A DNA stretch of 64,000 bases from Symbiodinium natans (GCA_905221605.1 CAJNDS010000480.1:830939-894938); one strand, 5' to 3'; numbered from the stretch's first letter, positions 45,703-57,354 are shown. Numbers and translations are program-made. Notes: generated by a model from the sequence alone, not told the origin.

Positions 45703-46260
45703 GGAATTCATCCTTTTCAAGAGCATCATGGAGCACTTGCAGAAGTAGAAGTAGAGATCAGACTCAAGAAGCCTTAGAGGCTCGGCGCCCGGAGTCCTGG
45801 AGGGAGTGGCCCCGTGGCTCAACGTACTCACCATGATATGTCGAACATGGCGAATTTAGGATGAGGAACATCAGTGGCGCCTCTTCACCCGAGGTCTGGA
45901 CGTGAAGAGGGCCAGGATCGGTACAAGTCCAGCGCCCGGAATGAAGAGAAGCTGCGAGATGAGTGTAGTGTGCATGAGATCACTCCATCTCAGACCTTGC
46001 ATCTTGAAGCACTCAGGTTCGGAGATTTGTCCCGGGGTGTTCTTCAGCACGTGCAGGCACTTTCATATGAACCGACCGTTTGAAGTGGGTGGTTGTTGGT
46101 GAGTGTATGTAGGGCCCACTATAAGTAAGTGTTGGTGACTGTCTTTGTCTGGGGTGTCCTTTCGGGGATGCTGGTAATGAAGAGCTCTCCTCCAAGCCGG
46201 CAGTTGTGGGCGTTCTGTGCGTTTCTGCATTCCGCGCGCTTCTGTTTTGCACCTAACAAG

Positions 46261-46893
46261 GCTGGCATGCGGGACTTGAGGCACAAAGTGGCTGACACAG
46301 CTTTGTCAATCAAGGAGCACTGCACCAATGTGACAGAATTGAGCACATCTGAGCTGGAGCTGTGGCAAAGAAAGACTCCGTATCCAGGAGAACCACGAAA
46401 GCCGCGCTGTGGAGTACGTCCGCGAGATGGTGGTTGCTAGGATATCGCTTAACGTGGAGTCTTCGTACCTTTCGGGGGATGTCGTGCTGTAAAGTAAATC
46501 TGCTTGGATAAGGCTACAGATGAAGAGGTGCAAGACATGGCACAAAGCACCTTGGACGACGCCTCCAAAGCAGCTACCAGTGCAGCGCGGTTTTGGACAG
46601 CCCTTTGCAAGGACGGCTCGCCGACGAGTAGGATTAAATAGGATGCGCACACGTGTTCGAACGATTCAAACACGTGTGCAAACACGTGTGCACGGCATCA
46701 CGACTTCCAGGATGCCCACACCGAGCACTCCGATGAAAAGACGATGGAAGCGGTTGGAGACGCTGGCAACGCTGGCAACGTTGGCAGCTGCGGGACATTG
46801 CAGGTCGAGGCACAGAGTGGGACCCCAGAGCGAAGCGGTGGGGTATGTGGTGGTACAAGTGGTGGTTACAGCGAAGGGAAGTGTATCGTGTGA
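46261..46893 (+). CDS. Gene E last exons
   Basis: 46261 to about 46372, after AACAAG, reads MRDLRHKVADTALSIKEHCT followed by NVTELSTSELELWQ. 46388 to about 46480, after TCCAG, reads ENHESRAVEYVREMVVARIS in a different frame. 46513-46641, after ATAAG, reads ATDEEVQDMAQSTLDDASKA followed by ATSAARFWTALCKDG. 46711-46893, after TTCCAG, reads DAHTEHSDEKTMEAVGDAGN and a Gly/Ser/Cys-rich tail to TGA at 46891. The first two are helical and probably continue the coiled coil; the last is a plausible disordered C-terminus. Confidence 0.5.
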
Positions 46894-46899
46894 AGGAAG

Positions 46900-49340
46900 A
46901 GGCAATTCAGGAAATGCAGACTGGTTCAGGCTAGCTTCACATATGTGAGGAGTGCATAGAGAGAGGTTGTGAGAGGTGCTTTCCCTTGGCTCCGCGCAGC
47001 AGCCGCTCCTGAAGGTGGATGGGCCCCTCGGAGACTGAAAGATTTGGGGACTTCATCATATCATTCTTACCGCCCCGTAATATTAATTTTAATTGGTCCT
47101 TTATCTATTAAGGGGGCAAATATAACATATATTTATTAAGGCCCCCCGCAGATTTTCATTCTATTCTTATTATCTTGTGTCTGGATTTATTAATTTGTAA
47201 AGCCCCTAAGACACACAGTCATATTCTCATGCACTGGTTTCGATTGTACTTTCTTTTCCTTGATTATTTCGTGAATAGACTTCTTTTGCTTCCTGATAAT
47301 TTCATTATTAGGGGGTTTCTACAGATTATTAGAAAGAAGCTGAAAGAAAAGCGAATTTAATTTACAAATCTCCAAATAAGGGCAAATGAGCATATTAAAA
47401 TTCTACTCATTAATTGGCCCTTTACAGGATACGTCTTTACAATTACAATTTCGTATTCTCCGGAATGATTATTTGGATGTAGAAAAAGCCCTAAAAAAAT
47501 ATTGTATGTGAAATGCATGAAATTACAATATTAAATTCAATCATCGCGATGAGGGCGGTGCCTATGGGTTTCTGTTGTTTCTGTTCGGGGTGCAGGGCAT
47601 CAGGGAGGTGGACGGTGGACGCCCTGATTTCTCTGAAACCGGGATGCTGTTCTAAGTCTGAGGAAAGCCGCCGCAAAGCCGGTGCTACTTCTGAGCCTCC
47701 ACGGCCGCCGCAGTGGAGCCCTGCGCACTGGTGGCTGCAGCGTTGCGACCTTCCAGGTTCACGCAGCAAACGATTGCTTTCGTGCAGAGTGGCCCTCAGT
47801 GAAACCCTCAGAAGTTCAGAGAGGCCTCCCGACAATTTCCTCCAAGGTACCATGGGCAAACCAAATCAAAGCCGTGCTCTAGCTCGTTAAAGGGAAGCGG
47901 GAGCAGAACAAGCCATGTGTCTTCTTGTGTGGCTTCTTAGTGCCGATTCTCTGTGGCTTGTTGTGTCTTCTTCTGTCTTTCAAAATCGTCTCTCCAACGA
48001 CCACCTGTCCAAAGAGAACTGCTGTCGCCGGTACGATACTCCAGAAGGAACAAGTGTGACGTCAATCAAGTGTGTGCTTTTGGTATGTTCATGCGTTTCG
48101 TCAAAACGACACCCCAGGTAGACACGGTCGACTGAAGGTCGGCCGAGGCAAACGAGGGAAGGGCACTCTGGTAGAGATACGCAGGTGATGGATGTGCTGG
48201 GCTCTGATCTGGCGGTCTACTCCTTTGACAGGCTGTTCGCATGTTTTCACCGCAACATGTTCCTCAATATTTCATGCTGGCGTGGTAAAGAAGTGTAAGC
48301 TCTGATGCCTTCTGCTGTCGTTGGTTCCGAGTTCCGCGAGGGGCAGCTCCAAGTTCGCCATCGGAATGGAAGGCCAAGCGTTCTGTGGTGGTTGCTTCGT
48401 GCCATTGACGGCGTGCCTGGGATGAAGTCGTGTGAACTCGTGAAAGTCTAATTTGCCAGTAGTCAAAGGAGTTCCTCTCGAGTAACATTGAGGGTGTCAA
48501 CGACAGCCCGGAAAAGGGGGCGATGTCTAGAAAGAGGGGAGGGAGTAGTACGTTGCGATAAGTCCAGAATTTCGTGGTAATCGCAGTGGAGTCTAGAGTT
48601 TTCGACTGTATGGCGTAACAGGGGTGCAGGTCGCAGAAGCGTGACGCATCAAATGAGTCCGGGCTTTGGTGCGGCTTTGTCAGGCTGTCGGAGGGTAGGG
48701 ATGTGTAGCGATGTCTAGGGTTTAGGGCGAGTGTGGACCAAACAGGCGTAATTGGGTGTTTTTTGCTTTGTGTGGGCCAGGCTGGGTCGGCGGATAGTTG
48801 AGACGGAGGGTATCGGACCAAATTGGCCCTGACTTGACTTCATGCAGAGCTACTTCTCTCAGCATTCGCAGAGGTAGGTTCCAGAGTCAAAGCTGACAAC
48901 AGGCACAAGACGTCCTCCACCATTTTGTGCGAGTATGTTTTGTCTCGACCGATTTTTTCGACTTCGTAAAATTGTAAGTAAGGCAAAACGCAAGCAACGG
49001 CTCTTTAAGCGAATTTGTAGGATACAGTATTGTTTGTCATTATTAATATGCTGTTATCTAGAAAACATGAGCAACATGAAGACTGTACGACAACTTTGCA
49101 TTAATAAACTCAGTGGTCCACTAAGTGAACTCGTCTGACATATTGTTGTTTGTATAGTAGTGAAGCAAGCAAAGAAGAACAAAGCACAGATCAACTCAAC
49201 GGTGCTTGTTGATTAAACTGAAGGGCTGAGATTTGTAAGCACTTTGGATTGGTTCGCATTTGGTTGACATCACCGAAGTGTTTGCGTCAATGCTTCTCTT
49301 GCTTTGACAAAGCCTTCGAGCGACTTTGGGGCGACTGAGG
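46900..49340. other. Spacer with AT-rich island; no firm gene
   Basis: 47040-47530 is strongly AT-rich (see separate entry). A long antisense ORF at 48264-48821 (-) and + ORFs at 47513-47890 have no recognisable domain. 48930-49175 is a second, weaker AT-rich patch. Confidence 0.4.
47040..47530. other. AT-rich island of foreign composition
   Basis: About 490 bases rich in TTATT, AATTA and TTTAAT words, with repeated short (G/C)CCCC or GGGGG blocks near 47073, 47112, 47140 and 47311. Flanks are near balanced GC. A 61-codon ORF (47175-47360) encodes a Leu/Phe/Ile-rich peptide. Organelle-derived DNA is one explanation; I recognise no cox1, cob or cox3 motif. Confidence 0.6.
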
Positions 49341-49349
49341 CTGACGCAG

Positions 49350-49692
49350 GTGGAGGCCCGACCTTTCTTGGCCGACGTGCGCAGTAGCTTGTACCAGCAG
49401 GTGTGGCTCGGTGCACTTAGAGTTCCCTCAGTTTGTAGGTTGGGGTATCCGAGTCTAGATTTGCTGGTTTTTGAGGTTCAGCACGGAGCTTCGGCTGCGC
49501 TTGCTGCCGCTCCCGCTGATACAAAGCAAAGAGAAGCTGGAGCCTTCGGACCTCACCGGCGCCAAACTTCCCGAGGCGACAAAAAAAGGGAAGAAGAAAG
49601 GAAGAAGAAGCGAAGAACGACGACTGAACAGCATCGATAAAGACGTTTCAAGCTCACTGAACAACTGTCAAGAAAGCATCACGCAAGTCTTC
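49350..49692 (+). CDS. Gene F first recognised exons
   Basis: 49350-49400, after GACGCAG, reads VEARPFLADVRSSLYQQ before GTGTGG. About 49500-49692 reads SKEKLEPSDLTGAKLPEATK, a Lys/Arg-rich basic patch (KKGKKKGRRSEERR), then NSIDKDVSSSLNNCQESITQ. The basic patch could be a nuclear-localisation or membrane-proximal segment. Alternative frames are also open here, so the assignment is moderate. Confidence 0.4.
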
Positions 49693-49699
49693 ATGGGCC

Positions 49700-51245
49700 C
49701 TCAGCAATGTCCCGGCCTAGAGCATGTCTGACATCAAGTTGCTTGCATGTCGGCGAGCTGCTCGCATGTTGCTCACATGTTGCTACTGACATTGTTTCAG
49801 GTGCAGTTTGGCTTCGTGGTGTTGCGACTGACGCTGCGCCTCACGAGCGCCCCAGCCGCGCTGTGCTTCCGTCCCTGCAGCTCCCGAAAGCCCGTCATGA
49901 CAGAGCAGAAAGGCTGGACCGACTTACGTTGTTTAGTCACATCATTGCGCATTCTGCAGATGTTGTCTGTAGCATTTCTTTCGCCAGCGTTATCGACTCT
50001 TCCTGTGGATCAACCGCGTTGAGCCATGCCCAGTGAACCACCTTGTCTCGTCAAATGGAAAGTCCAGCAAAAAGGCTGAGCTTGTTTATGGCTTCAACGG
50101 TTCACGCGCACCGAGAGACCGACCACGGAGTGTAGCTCGCATTTCAAAAACATCGGCCCTGCCATCGTTTTCATTGCTTGTCACTTTCCACTGTCGTGCA
50201 AGGCCGAAAGTCTCGATTTCTGCAGTGTTTCCACTTCCGCTTGCGCCGACACTCTGCATTCTGTATCTGGCCGTGCTTGTGACGTTTCTGATGCAATGCA
50301 CCCAAGTTCCCGTGGCAGACCGCAGCAACCATGCCTGCACGACCGGAATTGATTTCCTTGACGGTTCCCTGTGAGAAAGCGTCGGCCTTCGGGGCTATGG
50401 CTCTTTATGGCTTTCTATGGCTTTCTATGGCTTTCTATGGCTTTCTATGGCTTTCTATGGCTTTCTATGGCTTTCTATGACTTTCTATGGCTTTCTATGG
50501 CTTTCTGGTCAGAATCTGAGGCTCCCGTGACTCCCGCACCTTTGCAACCATACATTCGTTCATTGCCCTTTGGGCTGTACTTGTCATGGTTTAGCGGATG
50601 TGGACTTATGGGTTTGGAGCTTTACGAGAACATGCGGAAGCAATGAAAAACCCTAGAATTCCCGTCTGTGAACAATGATAGTGAAGGACCCCTTTGCCCT
50701 ACTCTTTGCCTTCTTTTCTGCTCCTTTCTTCCTTGCTTGCTGGCCCGGCCTTTTGGCTTTGGGGTCTTGAGCTCAAGTTAGAGCTGAGAAAGGGCGCTCG
50801 CTTGGTCACAAGATACGACGTTTTGTTTAGGGGAAGAGCGCAACAATGCAGCTGCGGGCAAGCAGCCGACAAAGAAGGAAGAAGGGTCTTCACACACCGC
50901 AGGCCTCAGGGCCTCCTTCAAAGTCCTCTGCCTACACAGGCCATGCGTTCTCACAGAATTCATTGTTCAGATCAGTGGGCCTACAGGTACTTCAGAAGGT
51001 GAAGCTTGATTGTGCAGCAGTCGGGATAGGATATTGGAGAAACGGCTCCAGTCGACATGTTTCCGCATCAAATCGCATGGCTTGCATGGCCGCCTTGTCC
51101 CCCTTGCGAGGGCACGTGAGCGATCCTTTCAGTGTCCTGAAAGCTGCTGGCATGGCTGTTGGCCGAATCACCTTCGCTTTGAAGATGGACTTGTGGAAGG
51201 CCTGCCGCAGAGGTGTTAGACAGCACGCCTCATGTCTAAAATGAA
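49700..51245. other. Gene F intron region with 10-bp minisatellite
   Basis: Possible exon at about 51110-51200 (+) reading SVLKAAGMAVGRITFALKMD. An antisense ORF at 50086-50340 reads GSGNTAEIETFGLARQWKVT and has some coding character, but I could not identify it. The 10-bp repeat is listed separately. Confidence 0.35.
50394..50505 (+). repeat. 10-bp minisatellite CTTTCTATGG
   Basis: About eleven consecutive copies, the first CTCTTTATGG and one CTTTCTATGA. The ten-base unit cycles frames, giving a Phe/Leu/Trp/Met-rich artefact peptide. Confidence 0.95.
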
Positions 51246-51248
51246 AAG

Positions 51249-51533
51249 AGCGAGGCCTTCGCAGCCTTAGGAGGAACACTAAACGCCTGGAAGAACCTCG
51301 GTACCACCATCTCCTATATACCATCAGATGTCTCCGTAACAAGCTGGCTCTCATCTCAGCAGCAGCAGTGGCAACGAGGATTCAAAGTCACTGAGCCGCT
51401 TCTTCAGGCAGCTGCCGACGAAATGCGCGAAGACCTTCTTGTCTGTCCCCTGCTATTTGCTTGGTGGTCACTTCTGGTGCTAGCAGCACCTTTATGGACC
51501 TGCGCTTCCAATTTGGGAGAAGTTTTGGTTTAG
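51249..51533 (+). CDS. Gene F: 94-codon open exon with membrane segment
   Basis: Opens after AAAAG and stays open to TAG at 51531-51533. It reads SEAFAALGGTLNAWKNLGTT, ISYIPSDVSVTSWLSSQQQQ, WQRGFKVTEPLLQAADEMRE, then DLLVCPLLFAWWSLLVLAAP, a good membrane helix. The frame has no early Met, so an ATG-based ORF search misses it. An intron could cut the end: CCCCTGC...GCTAGCAG lies inside. Reads like an extracellular or cytosolic helical part followed by a transmembrane helix. Confidence 0.6.
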   Translation, partial: SEAFAALGGTLNAWKNLGTTISYIPSDVSVTSWLSSQQQQWQRGFKVTEPLLQAAADEMREDLLVCPLLFAWWSLLVLAAPLWTCASNLGEVLV

Positions 51534-51602
51534 CTGCATATGCCAGTTGAATGTGATGACCATGCTGTTATGTAGCAGCAAAGGACTTGGCCACTTCTGT
51601 TG

Positions 51603-51764
51603 AACCTTGCGTTGGGCTTGTTTGCGTGGACACTGGGTGGGCTGAGTCAATCACTGGATGGAGAGCGACGTCGGCTGTATGTTGATGAGGATGGCGTTGC
51701 GAACAAGGACATTATGCCTGGAGTGGTTGTGAAAGGCGTACAGCTCACACTGAACTTGAGGGAA
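51603..51764 (+). CDS. Gene F exon
   Basis: The frame reads LGLFAWTLGGLSQSLDGERR followed by RLYVDEDGVANKDIMPGVVV and KGVQLTLNL. It starts hydrophobic and then becomes soluble-looking, consistent with continuing after a membrane helix. Borders approximate. Confidence 0.45.
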
Positions 51765-51859
51765 TGTTGTCACATTGTCTGTCTTGCTACTCTTTTGAGC
51801 TCGGCTTCTCAGAGAGCTACACAGTCATGGCCTCAACGAAGACTACTTGTTTGAGTGTA

Positions 51860-52720
51860 TCAGCATCATGTTTTTTGTGAGATTTTCCTCTGCCCGTTGG
51901 TTGCCGCGGCCAGCATTCTCTCTTCGTTGTGTACTAGTACCATTTGCACTTGGTTGATAGTAGTGGTAGCCCAATGAGGTTGTGCTGATTCACTCTAAAA
52001 CTTCTTAAACTTAAGAACCCTGAGCCCAATGAGAGGTGGCCAGGCCAAAGCCCTGAAAGACTCCGGAGTCAAGCCTTGAAACCTTCAAGGCTGTAGCGGC
52101 AAGATGTGAAACCTGAAGCCTCCAACATTCGATTCTGAAGCCTGAAGTCGTTTAGCGCTGACGTCTTGAAGGCTTTGCTTAGATTAAAGAGGCCCAGAAG
52201 AAGCTTCCTACGAGGCTGCAGGGGTCGTCCCGGCGCAAAAAACCCTGACCGCAACCCAACAAACTTTGGTCAAACAAGCCGCCCTAATTCTGTTTGAATG
52301 TTGTTGTTTGGGCTGGATTACTATCAGAACTCAACAATCTGGATGAGCACGGCTAGATGCAACGCACACGGACTCAGGCAGCGCAAGAAAGGAACTTGAA
52401 ATAATCAAAAGGCACTCGGAAGGAGAATCTTGCAGAAGCCCTGCAGGGTCTCCTCACAGACCAACACTCTCGGTAGGTCCCGGAGTTGCATCGAAAGGGC
52501 CCCTTGTCAAGTGAAGAAGTTTTCTCCCGTGTCACTTGCATCAAGTTGTGGGTCACTGGTGTCTTCGTTGGCATCCCATAGGTCGTTGTGCTACATGTTT
52601 TGGCCGGCCCCAATGCTATGTTGAGAGTCGTAGCCGCACAGATCCCTGGACTGATCTGGTCCTTTTGCAAGATTACAACGAAAGACCGGTTCCTTGCAAA
52701 GTGGCCACCCTGCCCTGTGC
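51860..52720. other. Gene F intron-like sequence
   Basis: No convincing exon. GAAACCTT/GAAGCCT-type words recur at 52060-52150, a weak degenerate repeat. Confidence 0.35.
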
Positions 52721-52722
52721 AG

Positions 52723-53638
52723 GACTTGATGAAGGAAGCCGTCAAGACACAGCTCAGCATCATGCAACTTACAGAGACGTTGAATGATGCAGCATCTCAA
52801 ATAGTCCGGCTCTGAGAAGTTCAGCGCAAGATCTGTACAAGTTGTTGCCTGAGCTTGCACTGTTTGCAGTGAAGAAAATCGGGAGCTCACACAGCGCCAA
52901 ACCCATCTTCGTGCTCAGAGTGCATGCTTCTTGTGCTAGGGGTTTGACGCTGGGATGCGAACGACTAACGATTCTGCGAGGCCCGTGGGTGCGGGCAGGG
53001 CCCCAGGCAAATCGTGCATGTCACAGCCGCGGTGCTGTAAACTTCCTGTCGTGCCCAATCCTTCCCAGCTCCTAACAAGAAATTCGAATGCCGAGAAACG
53101 CCACCAGCTTAAGGAGGCCCCGTCCACGCACACCGATGGGCCCATAGGCAAGAGAACAATGCCACGAAAGGCTGACCTCGCAAAAAGCAAGCCAGTGTAC
53201 AATTTTCATCGTGTCGGCTTTGTTTTGCGGTTCATCGCTGCGCTTTTTTTTTTTTTTCTCCCGAACTAATTGGGGTTGGCCGTATCCCCTTGTGGTGACG
53301 GAGAGGTGGAGCTGAACCAGGGAACTTGCTGGGATGCCTGGAAGGAAAGTTGACATCACACATCCTTGCTGGCAGCTGAGCCTTAGGAAAGGATCAAGTT
53401 CATTTTGGGTCTTGAAGATCGCTGTCTGTCTGGCTCTCGGTTTGTTGAGCTCTTCAGTCTTCTGATGTCAGAAGACATGAATCGCGACTCGATGCGACAC
53501 GATGCGACACGTAGGTCCAGCATCTGCTTTGTGGGATCCCTTGTGGCATCCCTGGTGCTATGTGTCCCAGCTTTCCTTTTCTACTGGATGCTGCAGTCCG
53601 GGGCTTGGAGGCAAGGTGCCGTGCTTGAATTCACATGA
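52723..53638 (+). CDS. Gene F exons, helix and membrane segment
   Basis: 52723-52801, after GTGCAG, reads DLMKEAVKTQLSIMQLTETL followed by NDAASQI, amphipathic. About 53465-53638 reads MSEDMNRDSMRHDATRRSSI, then CFVGSLVASLVLCVPAFLFY followed by WML, a strong membrane helix preceded by basic residues, and stops at TGA 53636. About 650 bp between them is unassigned; it has a T11-12 run near 53246. Confidence 0.5.
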
Positions 53639-53822
53639 ACATCGACGTTCTGAAGGTTCCCCTTTGCCCTGGCTCATTCTTGTGGCAGGTATGCCCTTTG
53701 GCTCCCCGGCAGCTGTGCACTTCTGCCCAAGGCCATTCCAGAGAGCACATTTCCTTGTTTTTTTCTCCCAAAATCTGCATTGCTTTGCATTGCTGTGCCT
53801 GCTCTGCCATCTTCCGGCTCAG

Positions 53823-53921
53823 GCGCTGCGATCGCCCGTCTTCCACTTCCTGCAAACTCTGGAGCAGCGTAGGCAGGAAATCATGGGCGATGATCTGGAC
53901 AGGACAGTCGGCAATTTGCTG
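53823..53921 (+). CDS. Gene F exon, 33 codons with good borders
   Basis: After GGCTCAG the frame reads ALRSPVFHFLQTLEQRRQEI followed by MGDDLDRTVGNLL and the donor GTATGT at 53922. Length divisible by three; splice borders near consensus. Confidence 0.6.
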
Positions 53922-54523
53922 GTATGTCCCGAAGTAATGCCCAGTGCAAATATCTGGATCCATGCCGCTGCGAGCAGGATCGTCAGTGGATTCTGGCATC
54001 GCGTGCCTGATGGTACTGAGGCGCCCATCCGCTTTGTCTGCTGTGGTCTTGGGCCCTCCACACGAAACGCCCGACACTGGGCGGGGCCCCCGTTCTAAAA
54101 TATATTGAGCTATGAATAAATACCCTGGCCTTCTCCCAAGCACTTCTGCTGAGCTCAATGTACTCGCTTTGGAAATCCTTGGCAGCCTGAGAGATTAAGT
54201 TGGAGGAGGTGTTTAAAGAACGACAGAGGACCCCTAGCAGCCTTAGCCAGCGACCGGCTGAGCTTCTTGCCTTGACAGCGCCAGGCTTGCCATCTCCACC
54301 TCTGCAGGCAATACGTGCTCTGTGAGAAGGAGGACGCTGACAGCTGACTGCAGGAATGGAAAACAAGCTTGCACTAGTAGGAGGTAGGCCTGGGTGCAGA
54401 AGTCAGCACCACCGACACCACCTCGGCTCGGATTTTCAGCTGACTGTTAAGATGTGCTGAATCTTAGTGTAGAACTGTGGGCACAGTTGCCTTCACAGCC
54501 CGTGCCTGATGCCGTTGTTTCAG

Positions 54524-54772
54524 GCGCTTTGTACATATTGAATGGCAGCTTGCCTGTCATGAAAAAGGTGAGCAAGAGTGTCGCGCATGTTGACGTCGTG
54601 TGTTTCATGATCTCTGAGACGAGGCTGAAGGATGAGATCGCAAGGCCAGCAAGTTCCAGTGCCAGAAGTGTGTCCATTGTACATTGTGACCGTTTGCAGG
54701 ATCCAGCAGTCCTTGACGTCAGTAACTTCAGAGTTCGAGGAGTTGCGACCGCTGCCGAGTTTCAGGCTGAAG
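54524..54772 (+). CDS. Gene F last recognised exons
   Basis: 54524-54567, after TTTCAG, reads ALYILNGSLPVMKK before the consensus donor GTGAGC. 54700-54772, after TTGCAG and in matching phase, reads DPAVLDVSNFRVRGVATAAE followed by FQAE before GTCCTG. Another frame of the second exon is also open. Further exons may follow to about 54916. Confidence 0.5.
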
Positions 54773-54919
54773 GTCCTGAAACAAATACCCGGCGCAGGAT
54801 CACAAGCGTGTGTCCACGTCCACGCACAACAAACTTCAGGCTCAGGCAAGATGACCGGATGTGACTTAGTTGTAGTCGTGGAGGCCTGGTATGCCCTCAC
54901 AGGTATGGTCAGTTGAGGA

Positions 54920-55580
54920 AGCTCGCAAGGCTCAGGCACCCAGATTGCCTCCATCAAGAAATGAAAAACACTGTGTGCTCTGGAGGAGGCGGCGTCGCCT
55001 TCTCACCATTCACAGAAATCGTACCAGCCAATGGTAGCCATGACGGTTGGCACCTGAGGTTCAAGAGAGCAAACTCGTACGTCTTGTAGTGACTTGTAGT
55101 GGAGTTGTTGCAATGCGTGTTGTCTGATGTCACCAGTCAGAGGCTTCACAGGGATCGCTCTACCCGGGAACGGGGTCACACCGATTGTTTGAGCATGTGT
55201 TAAGCAGCATGTTTGCGCACAACAGCCTTCACTGAGCAGTCGCATGGCCAGGTCCGTGAATGTTCCCCAGCCAGTGAGCATGATCCACGCATCATCTCCC
55301 AGAAGGTGCCGATGGCTTGAGTTGTGACCTGCAACATCAAGCAACGTAGTCAGCCGTAGTCACGATGTACGGGAGACAGGTCGCCGTCCTTGCCTCAACC
55401 CGTTTCGCCCCACTCTCTGTCGGGGTCCATTGTCCCGAACATGTCAGGACTGCACCATGTGTTCTTGAGGGGCTTTTGTTTGAAATGCTTTCGTTCTGTT
55501 CGGGGCTGAAGTCATGTCAGCTTGCTAACCCAGGAGCACTGGTTCCGCAGACCGTGAGGACTTCCGGGCAACATCCCGTG
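54920..55580. other. Spacer F-G
   Basis: ORF 55365-55655 (+) overlaps the start of gene G in another frame. No recognisable feature. Confidence 0.4.
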
Positions 55581-55585
55581 CTAAG

Positions 55586-56084
55586 ATGGTGTTCGTCGCT
55601 GTCCACAATCCTTTCTGGTCGCAGCAATTTCAAGCCACAGCCGAACTCCTCTTGAATGCCCGAAGCCCTTCTGAAGTGACAAGTAAATGTGTGATGCACT
55701 GATGCACCACAAAAAGGCAAGCTGGTTGAAAGGTGGAGGTCAGCTGACCAAGACAGGGCAAGTGTGATGGGGTGGTGGGGTGACGGTGGAAGGACCCATG
55801 CCCGAAGCTGAGAATGACACAGGCAGATGTGAGGTCATCCTGATGCATTCAGAGAAACGGTTAAAGATGCGACGCGGCTCCGAACTGGCAGAAACGATCT
55901 GCGCTCGAAGCGAGCACAAGCAATGCCCCCTCCCCACATGAACTTCCCGGCAAGTTCGACAACGTGCAAATTCATCCCCGCAATCAGGACCCTTATGGAT
56001 CCTTATAGGATGTGCAACGGATAAGGAACGAAGAAGTGGAGTACGGTGCCCGACCGCACGATTCTTACCTGTATGCTTCGACAG
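55586..56084 (+). CDS. Gene G first exons (unrecognised)
   Basis: 55586-55682 begins with ATG after GCTAAG: MVFVAVHNPFWSQQFQATAE followed by LLLNARSPSEVT, ending at donor GTAAAT. About 55955-55997, after GGCAAG, reads FDNVQIHPRNQDPYG. About 56010-56084 reads DVQRIRNEEVEYGARPHDSY followed by LYAS in a different frame. All three look well-folded rather than repetitive. I do not recognise the family. The last two are only about 12 nt apart with an in-frame stop between them, so the join is unclear. Confidence 0.5.
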
Positions 56085-56089
56085 GAGTT

Positions 56090-56975
56090 CAAACTTCGCG
56101 CAAGTAGCGCCGGCTATAGTATCTCAGACAATGCCGTGTGGATCTTAGTTCCAGAGCTCTCGCTGGCTTGACATGGGCATAAGCTGACGCGGCTGCACAT
56201 GCCTCCGCCCAATCACTGTGTACTGGCATGCTGGCAGGCCTAGATTCGGACACGTGTCTGGAAATCTCCGTGCTTATGCATGCCTTGCAACACGTGGAGC
56301 ACCATACGTCCAATTGTTCATTTGTCACCACCCGTAAGTTCATACATGGATACCAGATGAGCTTGTAATTGTAAACGCTTGCACGCGCCGCCTCGGCAGC
56401 CAGGCCGGCCCACGGACGGGAAAGGAGGAGGGAGGGTTTTTGGCTCAAAAAAAAGGGGAGGGGGTTTCAGGAAGAGTCCCAGGGGGGGTCCCAAAAGGGT
56501 CCCTCAAAATCGTCTTTTTGGAGCGCCCCCTCTGTAGGAGCCGCCGACAGGCGGGACCCCCCACGGCATCGGTTTGCAGCTCCTCCAAGCGAATGGGGGG
56601 TCCTACAGGGCGGGACAAAGATGCTTCTTGGCAGGAAGCCGAGGCGAATATGGCAAACCAAACTTTTCCAACTATCACAAGCATCAGGCCACAAAAACAG
56701 AGACAGAAGGGAAGGGCAGACGAACGCGCAAACAAATAATTAGACAACCGGTTGACACACAAAACGAGCTCGCCGAGATGCATCTGCCCATCCGCATATA
56801 GCTCAGCATGGCACAGCGAAGCAGCACGGTACCGACAGCAAGATCAGCAATGCACAGCTTCGTGTACCAGACCATCGTAATGTGGGTGCATGCATAGGCA
56901 AGTCATGGTGCGTCCGTGTCCGCACAAGATCTGCTGAAGCTGTCTGCGTGACAATGTCTTGTCGGAAGCACGCAC
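56090..56975. other. Probable gene G intron, with G/C-run patch
   Basis: 56443-56620 holds several G- and C-runs (GGGGAGGGGG, CCCCCC). ATG at 56810 opens a 29-codon frame, but support is weak. Confidence 0.35.
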
Positions 56976-56979
56976 TCAG

Positions 56980-57354
56980 CATTCGAGACCGTAAACCGCC
57001 AATGTTCATCTATGCGTGGCCTCCTGCGCAGCCGAACGTAGCGGTGGGCCCCAGGTACGTCACAATGCGTTGAGCCATTGGGCTGCAGGAAGCTGTTTCA
57101 CTGACAAAAGGCAGAGGTCTGATTGACTAGAGACAGTGCTTCTATCTGCAGACTGTTTATAGCCAGTTCGATGCTCTAAATGATCCAATGCTGCACCGTT
57201 CGCTTCAGGCCCGCGTAAATTAGGCATTTGCTGGGGGAGAGAGTGCTGTTGGACATGGCAGAAACTAATTGTCTTGGAGTGGAAGCAGTTTCTCCCTCAT
57301 GGGCCTGCCGTGCATGTGCATCGGAGCCATGTACTATGTACTATACGGCAGATT
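56980..57354 (+). CDS. Gene G middle exons, one membrane segment
   Basis: 56980-57054, after ACTCAG, reads IRDRKPPMFIYAWPPAQPNV followed by AVGP before the donor GTACGT. 57152-57208, after CTGCAG, reads TVYSQFDALNDPMLHRSLQ before a GC donor. About 57289-57354 reads FSLMGLPCMCIGAMYYVLYG, probably a membrane helix. The Tyr/Trp/Pro-rich first exon is distinctive. Family not recognised. Confidence 0.55.

Noticed and set aside
50371-50646. Phe/Leu/Trp-rich hydrophobic ORF resembling a membrane protein
   Set aside because: It is the three-frame cycling of the 10-bp repeat CTTTCTATGG.
56436-56452. TTTTTGGCTCAA, resembling the end of the dinoflagellate spliced leader (a relic of an inserted mRNA)
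   Set aside because: Only about 11 bases match, the rest of the leader is absent and no intronless gene follows. Similar TGGCTCAAG words elsewhere (e.g. 20853 region) are shorter or inside exons.
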